A stretch of DNA of 64,000 nucleotides from Hypomyces perniciosus. Its lineage: Eukaryota > Ascomycota > Sordariomycetes > Hypocreales > Hypocreaceae. Within the stretch, counting starts at the first letter, position 1; each line of letters starts with the position of its first letter. Below the pieces are notes generated by a model, which was not told the origin of the DNA, searched no databases, and saw only the letters and a list, made by a program, of their open reading frames with translations. The position numbers and the translations under genes are program-made. Shown here piece by piece: positions 56,255 through 64,000 of this stretch. Location: positions 81,292 to 145,291 of the forward strand of contig SPDT01000014.1 of assembly GCA_008477525.1 (NCBI GenBank), given 5' to 3'.

Positions 56255-57957
56255 ATGAGTAGTGTAACATTACTTTTTATTTTCGTTTCTGTTTTAGCTT
56301 TAGTTTTTTTACTTCTTAATTTCATATTAGCTCCTCATAATCCTAAACTTTGATCTGGGAAATCATTACATTGGGATAAACTGCCAAATTCCGGGGACCC
56401 CCTAAAGCTCTTGGTACTAAGCCGTATATGAAAATATATAGGTGGCTGAAGTAATTACTCAGGTATAGTAACAAGCCAAGAGATGATTGAAAAAGAAATG
56501 GGATATCGCGGATCTAAGTCAATAGTAAGTCAAAATACTATTGTAAAAGAGCAACGAGTAGACGGTAGTTACATTGAATATTTTAATAAGAAAAATTTAT
56601 CAATGTTAAGGTATACTCTAGTGGGCTTCGAAAGAAGTTATCTGATCAAAATCCCTTCTAACTTTATAAATTTAAAAAGAAATTTTAGTACCTTAGAATC
56701 TAAATTAAATCCTTTTTACGTCACAGGTTTTGTAGACGGTGAAGGTTCTTTTATATTAACTATAATAAGAGATAATAAATATAAATCTGGTTGACGTGTA
56801 GCTTGTAGATTTGTAATAAGTTTACATAAAAAAGATATAATGTTATTAAATAACATTAAAGAATTTTTCGGTACAGGTAGCGTATTCCATATGTCTAAGG
56901 ACTCTGCACAATATCGTGTTGAATCTTTAGCAGGTTTAGATATTATAATCAATCATTTTGATAAATACCCTTTAATTACAAAAAAACAAGCAGATTATAA
57001 GTTATTTAAATTAGCCCATAATTTAATAAAAAATAAAAGCCATCTTACTAAAGATGGATTATTAGAACTTGTAGCTTTAAAGGCTGTAATAAATAATGGT
57101 ATTAATAATGATTTAAGTATTGCTTTCCCAAATATTGCTACTGTCTTAAGACCTGAAGTACAAGAACCTCAAATAATGAATCCTTATTGATTATCAGGGT
57201 TTGTAGAAGCAGAGGGTTGTTTTAGTGTTGTTATTTTTAAGAATAAAACATCTAAATTAGGTGAAGCAGTTAAATTAAGTTTTATATTAACTCAAAGTAT
57301 TAGAGATGAGTCTTTAATAAAAAGTTTAATAGAATATTTAGGGTGTGGTAATACAAGTTTAGATTCTAGAGGTACTATTGATTTTAAAGTAACTAATTTT
57401 TCTAGTATAAAAGATATCATTATTCCTTTTTTCATTAAATATCCTTTAATAGGTAATAAAAATTTAGACCTATCAGATTTTAGTGAAATAACAAGATTAA
57501 TGGAAAATAAATCGCATTTAACCTTAGAAGGGTTAAATAAAATAAAAGAAATCCGTAATAAGATGAATACGAATAGAAAATAAGTTTAAAATCAATGTAT
57601 TAATTTATAAACATGAGAAATTTGGTTTAAACGTATCAAGAAAAGTACAGTATATTTGAATGTGGTTTCCACAGTTTCCTTGGACAAAATAGAAGTCAAT
57701 TCGGTGTAAAATTCTTTATTTTTGCTTTAGTTTATTTATTATTAGACTTAGAAATATTAGTTATATACCCCTATGGTCTTAGTAGCTATGAAAATGGAAT
57801 TTATGGTTTAATAATCGTACTTATCTTTATAGGTATAATAACTGCAGGATTTGTATTTGAATTAGGTAAAAATGCTTTAAAAATAGATAGCAGACAATCT
57901 TACAATTATTTCTATAAATCAAAAAAATTTATAAATACATTTATTGAAAATAAATAA
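56255..57957 (+). CDS. nad3: copy 3: nad3, two exons
   Basis: Exons 56255-56344 and 57634-57957, as in copy 1. Confidence 0.86.
56483..57583 (+). CDS. copy 3: LAGLIDADG endonuclease of the nad3 intron
   Basis: Same as 23895-24995. Confidence 0.82.
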
Positions 57958-58189
57958 GGCTTTTAGGGTCTTATATTGTGCTTGCTTTTTTTTTTTTCCA
58001 TGCGCATACCTTGTAGCGCAAGCTATGCTATGCTATGCTATGCTATGCTAGGTACAGAAGCAAAGCAAGCAAGCCAGCAAGCAAGCAAGCTTGCATGCAA
58101 ATAAAATTTTCTATTTATTTTGTGAAATTGACATTTCTAATATTAAAAAGTACAACAATTTACGAGATTTTATTTTTAACATTTTATAA

Positions 58190-58420
<231 letters not shown>

Positions 58421-58629
58421 TTAGATTTCTTAAATTTAAGAAAACTTTTTATTACAAAATATATAATTATTATATAAACATATGTATTTATATAATGGTC
58501 GTGGTGGGTGGGTTATTAGAATAGACTAAAAAAAATTCGTGCGCATACCTTGTAGCGCAAGCTATGCTATAAAAAAATTAAAAAAAAACAATTCTATTTA
58601 TAATCAGAAATTTTATATTATAATTTTTC

Positions 58630-61600
58630 ATGAAAAATATATTAAATTCATTTATATATATGGATGCACCTGTTGCTTGAGGTATATACTTTCAAGATAG
58701 TGCTACTCCACAAATGGAAGGATTAGTAGAATTACATGACAACATCATGTATTACTTAGTAATAATTTTATTTGGCGTAGGATGAGTACTTTTCTCTATA
58801 ATAAGAAATTTTGCAGCAAAAAGATCACCTATTTCACATAAATACTTAAACCATGGTAAAGAAGTGCCTTTTCAAAAGTGTTTTAAGTTTAATACTTTAA
58901 ATAATCTAAATTATATACGTTTTTACAGTACAACGCCTTCTTCAGAAGTTAATAGTATAAAGTTTTACGAAGATGCTTATTCTATGAAAAAATCAATTAT
59001 AAAAGATAATAAAAATAAATCCGGAATTTACAAATGGACCAATAAACTAACAAATGATATATACATTGGGCAATCAGTAGATTTAGCCAAAAGATTTATA
59101 AAATATTTTAATATTAGTTATTTAAGAAATAGAAATACTCTTGTAATAAGTAGAGCTTTAATTAAATACGGTGCGCAAGCGACTAATTTTTCATTAGAGA
59201 TTTTAGAATATTGTGATACAGCTAATTTAACAGAAAGAGAACAATATTATTTTGATAAATTAAATCCTAAGTACAATACATTAAAAATAGCTGGTAGTTC
59301 TTTAGGTCATAAACTTACTGAAGAAACTAAAACAAAAATTAGTAAATCTTTAAAGGAATTTATGTTAAAGAAAAATCTGCTTTATATGGTCGTACTCATT
59401 CTGAAGAAACTAAAGCATTGATGGCTTTAAAAAAATCTGTCCGCAGGCTAGAAAATAATCCTTTATTTGGTAAAAACTCATAGTGAAGAAACTAAAGAGT
59501 TAATGAGACAAAAAGCTTTAGGTAGAAAACATTCTGAAGAAACTCTATTAAAAATGAGTGCTAATAGAGGTTATCTTGTTTACATACATGAAAAATGTGA
59601 TTCAGAAGGATTTAAATTAATTGGTAGTTTTTGTTTCAATAAGAAGAGCAGCTAAATTTTTAGGAATTAGTAGCAATACTGTAAGACTGTATATAAATTC
59701 AGGTCAAATATTTAAAGACAGATATAAATTTACTGGTGGAACTCCAAAATAAACTTAAAAAAACTATGAAAAAAATTCCACTATATGCTGGAAACTCCTA
59801 AAGCCTTTAAGTACTATAAAGTTAATAAACATATACTTTATCAGTGACAACCTTAAAGGATGTACAATGGATTATCAGCAGGAAACCACCCAGGTATTAA
59901 ATACCTTAGCGGGATCCTCAGAGACTACACGTGGAAACCTTATATGTAAGTATACATATATGGTAAGATATAGTCCAGTTAAGTATGAAAGTACTTATGT
60001 TTTTGACATTAATAGAATTAATCTGAACTATAACACCAGCTGTTATATTAATACTTATAGCATTCCCATCTTTCAAATTATTGTATTTAATGGACGAAGT
60101 TAACGACCCTTCAATGTCTATTATAGCTGAAGGACATCAGTGATATTGAAGTTACCAATATCCAGATTTCATAGATTCTAACGAAGAATTTATAGAATTT
60201 GATTCTTATATAGTACCTGATTCAGACTTAGAAGAAGGTGGATTAAGAATGTTAGAAGTTGATAACAGAGTAATAGTTCCTGAATTAACACATATTAGAT
60301 TCGTTATAACATCTGGAGATGTTATACATTCTTTCGCTTGTCCTTCTTTAGGTATAAAATGTGACGCATATCCTGGTAGACTAAATCAAGTATCTGTATT
60401 TATTAACAGAGAAGGTGTATTCTATGGTCTTATCGAACAATGGCCAAAACTGTAGTGAACCTATGGTTATAAATCATCAAATTGCGGGAAACCCCTAAAG
60501 GAATCTTAACCAAGTAAGTATGGTAACATAACTTATGGCACAGGTAATGACTCGTGGTATGGTAAAAATCAAGATTTATTATTCAATGGGCAATCCGCAG
60601 CCAAGTACCAAATATAAAATATTTGGTATGCAGTTCATCGACTAGACGGTGGTTGGTATTATTAGTTTTAATAATGCTTAAGGTATAGTCAGCCCCCACC
60701 TGAAAGGGTGCAGAAAATATGAAGAATATTCATATTTTTTGTTAAATAGATATATATTAATTCGTTAATTATATTTAGGGATCTCTACAATAGTTTGCTA
60801 AACTTAATTTAATGTAAAAATAAATGAATACAAACACAGAAAGCACTTGTCTTTCATATGAAAGACTATTGTAGTATTTGCATGATACAATTAGTAAAAA
60901 GTGTTTTTAATAATCACTTCATGTTCGATAAACGTATTGGATTAAGTTCTATAGCTGCTGTATCTTTAACTAGATGTTTTAGTACAAGTAGATCTATTAA
61001 TTCAATTAGACCTTTGGTAAATAACCCAGAGTCTTTAGCGTTAGAGCATATCAATAGTGGAAAACCTACTACTTCGACAGTTATCAATAAAATATTATTA
61101 AATCAAAATTTATCAGTTACTGACTCGAAATTACAAGAATTATTAAAAGTTAAAGGTGTTGAAGTGGATCTTCCAATATCAACATCGGAAAATCATAAAC
61201 TTTTAGATGAATTAACAGGTAAATCTAAATATAAAGGTTTCTCTGGTGTATATATCTTTATACATAAAAATACAGATCATAAATACGTAGGTTCATCTAA
61301 TTTACTAAGACGTAGAATGGATTACTATTTCAAAGGAGATTTTCCATTAGCGGGTAAATTTTTACCTTTACTTCACAAAGAAGGGCTAAAAGCTTTTAAA
61401 TTAGTAATTTTTAAATTAGATAGTAATAAATTTAGTAATCAAGACTCTTTAATTTTAGAACAGTATTATTTATTAAATAAAGAATTTAACTTGAATACAT
61501 TAAGAGTTGTTAATGCAGGATCATCTAAAGGGGATACTGTATATGTTTATGATCTAACATGTAGTACTCTTTATTATCATGCTAAATCTAGAATTGAATT

Positions 61601-62459
61601 AAAAAGAGTATTAAAAATACATACTGAAACTAGTAAAAAATATGTAGATTCTAAATACCATATCTGAATAAATTCTTACTATTAAGCTATCCTATTCCTA
61701 CTGCTTTAACAAGCAATATTCCCATAGAAAATTTAGTAGGTATGATGCAAAAAGAAAGACAAGATATGTATACATTAGGAACTCGTAGAAGTATTTCAGT
61801 AGAATTAGAAATTAAAGAAGGAAATACATTTGTAGATTCTTGAGGTCATACTTTTAATTTTGATTCTTTAACGTCTTGTATTGAGTATTTAAGAGAATTA
61901 GGTTTAACTATTAAAAGAGACACTCTTACTAAATATATAAAAGATGAAAAAGTGTTTCATAATTTCTTATGTAAATACTCAGATAATGCTTTACCTGATA
62001 ATTTTGAAGAAGTAGGATTAATTATTGATGAATATAAAAAATTAAAAGTAGATACAGACTTAGATTTATTAAAAGTTAATAAAAAAAATAAATCCATATT
62101 AGTAAAAGGAGAAAATTTTTGTTGCATGCGCAAGCTAGCACCACAAGAATTTGAAAGTATTACAGATACAATTAAATACTTTGATACTTTAAATATAAAA
62201 TTAGATAGAAAATCTTTAAATACTCGTTTAAAAGACGGTAAAATTTATAAAGATATATTATTTTGCTTATAAATAACCAGATAAAAGTTCAAAATATTTT
62301 CTTCTCTTAAATATACTAAGAAAAAATCTATCGATACATTAAATAAATGTAGAGAATTCGCAGTGTTCAGAAATATGTGGAATACTTCATAGTTCAATGC
62401 CTATAGTTATAGAATCTGTAAATATAGACAAATTTGTTCATTGACTTTATAATGCTTAA
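58630..62459 (+). CDS. cox2: copy 3: cox2, three exons
   Basis: Exons 58630-58857, 60006-60428 and 62361-62459, all intact. Confidence 0.85.
58858..59752 (+). pseudogene. copy 3: GIY-YIG endonuclease of cox2 intron 1, frameshifted
   Basis: Repeats 26270-27163 with indels near 59355, 59475 and 59631. Confidence 0.75.
60878..62272 (+). pseudogene. copy 3: GIY-YIG endonuclease of cox2 intron 2, frameshifted
   Basis: Repeats 28289-29686 with an extra A near 60899, a missing base near 61655 and an insertion near 62254. Confidence 0.75.
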
Positions 62460-62511
62460 TTATAACAAATTATTATTAGTAAGAACATATTTATTCACTT
62501 TAGTGGATAAA

Positions 62512-62584
62512 AGAGGTATTAGTTTAATGGTAAAACTTGATGCTACGGACATCACAATTGTAGTTCGAATCTATAATGCCTCTA
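62512..62584 (+). tRNA. trnR: copy 3: tRNA-Arg (ACG)
   Basis: Repeats 29924-29996. Confidence 0.82.
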
Positions 62585-62706
62585 GTATAGTCATTTATAT
62601 AGTAACTGTACTAGTATACGTAAAAAAAACACATATTTAAAATTAAATTTAAATGTACGTATATAATCATAATTCTGAATAATTCGATGTATATATTAGA
62701 TAAAAT

Positions 62707-63953
62707 ATGAGTTTAACTTTAGTACTTTTTTTAATAGGAATTTTAGGATTCGTATTTAACAGAAAAAATATAATATTAATTCTTATTTCTATAGAAATAA
62801 TGCTATTATCTAACATTCTTAATATTGGTTAGTTCTATTAATTTTAGATGATGATAATAGGACAAACATATGCTATATATACATTATAGTAGTTGCTGGT
62901 GCAGAATCTGCCATAGGTTTAGTAGCTATTTTAGTAGCTTTTTATAGACTTTCGTCTCTTAAATCAAACCGTCTATCCTTTAGTTCTTGTAACTTACCTG
63001 TAAGATTCGTAAATAGAACTCCTGTAGGGATAAGAAATTATTCTACAGTGTGTTCTTCTAATTGTAAAAATAATTCAATTGATCCTTGATTTATACTATT
63101 CAAAATTCTGAGGCACGCCACTAAAAGCGGTATAGCTGCTTCATTGCGTTTTTCTATAGCTCAAGATTCAAGAGATTTATCTTTATTAGAAAGCTTTGAA
63201 AATTTCTTTGGATGTGGATATGTGTAGGCTAGCTTAACGCATGCCTACTAAATATAAAAACCGTTCGGTTTGTGAATTTATCGTTACAAAAATTGATCAT
63301 CGTAGTTAATAATATAATCCCTTTTTCTTGGCTAGCTGTCTCAGGCCACCAACCATAGTATAGGGGATCAAATACCGGACTTCTTAGATTTTACAACGTG
63401 CTCGCTTTAATTATTAAGAATAAGAGCATTAAAGAAGATGGCTTGAAAACAAATTTTACTAATTAAAAATCAAATTACAGGTTTGAATATAAGACTAAAA
63501 ATAATGCATGGTGATGAGTAGTCTTCAAAAAATATTATGCGTTCACAAAAGTTGGAGTGGAACCTCATCTACGTCTTTTATATTTTAAAAAGTAGAAAGG
63601 CAAATACCTTCACGTTGCGGAAACTCTAAATACATAATCTACCAAGTTAATACTTAATGTTAAAATTAATGGAACCGGTAATGACTCGTTGTAAGGTAAA
63701 AACGATTTGTATAAACGAAATTGCCATAGATAATCCGCAGGCCCCGCGTCCAATATTGTGTGTGCCTTTCATCGACCTAAATGGAGGTTTTGGTACAATA
63801 ATTATTCTAGTAAACATTATTTGCTTAAGAATAGATAGTCACGCATTAACTTAAAGGTTTGTGAATTACCCCGCCAGCCATCCTAATGGAATTTCAAATT
63901 CCTATGTAAAGGGTAAAAACCTAAGAGGAAGTATTGCAATACGAAATATAATA
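62707..63953 (+). pseudogene. nad4L: copy 3: nad4L, error-rich
   Basis: Exon 1 at ~62707-62950 and exon 2 at ~63923-63953, with many indels and substitutions. The intron HE remnant and core between them are corrupted too. Confidence 0.7.
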
Positions 63954-64000
63954 ATGTACTTTATCGTCGTACATAATTATATTCCCGTTTATTATGGTCT
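63954..64000 (+). pseudogene. nad5: copy 3: start of nad5, error-rich
   Basis: ATGTACTTTATCG... corresponds to the nad5 start at 31331. Truncated by the window end. Confidence 0.6.

Overview
This window is mitochondrial DNA from a filamentous ascomycete, most probably a Sordariomycete. TGA is read as Trp throughout (genetic code 4), base composition is AT-rich with scattered short GC-rich clusters, and the gene order is the one I know from Sordariomycetes: rnl 3' end, tRNA cluster (T, E, M, M, L, A, F, K, L, Q, H, M), nad2, nad3, atp9, cox2, trnR, nad4L, nad5. All real genes of the unique part lie on the + strand. The species cannot be named from the sequence alone.

Positions 1-2469 are the 3' part of a group I intron in rnl. 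It holds the C-terminal end of rps3, into which a LAGLIDADG homing endonuclease (HE) gene has inserted, a displaced second copy of the rps3 C-terminus, and a second decayed HE preceded by a copy of the atp9 leader. The last rnl exon is at 2470-~2965. Positions 3000-16700 hold the tRNA cluster, strongly expanded. trnM and trnF, and less completely trnT, trnL and trnQ, are accompanied by tRNA halves and HE genes. In the clearest cases (trnM, trnF) the resident gene is split in its anticodon loop, and the insert carries a structured leader, an HE gene and a complete replacement tRNA. The largest split, in a trnL, spans about 5.4 kb. It contains hypothetical ORFs, a tRNA-Leu with anticodon CAG, a GIY-YIG remnant, and a 502-codon ORF with a 3CxxC-type zinc-finger signature, the most unexpected protein of the window.

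Positions 16729-32649 carry nad2 (two group I introns and one group II intron), nad3, atp9, cox2 (two group I introns), trnR, nad4L (one intron) and the first exon of nad5. Most introns encode LAGLIDADG or GIY-YIG endonucleases. The group II intron encodes a reverse transcriptase/maturase with an HNH domain, in frame with the upstream nad2 exon.

From 32675 on the window repeats itself. About 15935-32649 is copied in inverted orientation to about 49330, then a third, forward copy runs to 64000. The copies differ mainly by one-base homopolymer indels. Quality is poor at both turning points and in the last ~1.3 kb. I regard this as a probable fold-back (missed-hairpin) long-read or assembly artefact, so copies 2 and 3 are probably not extra genes. 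A real palindromic mtDNA form cannot be excluded from sequence alone. Copy 1 coordinates should be used, except where copy 2 corrects it (nad5 exon 1).
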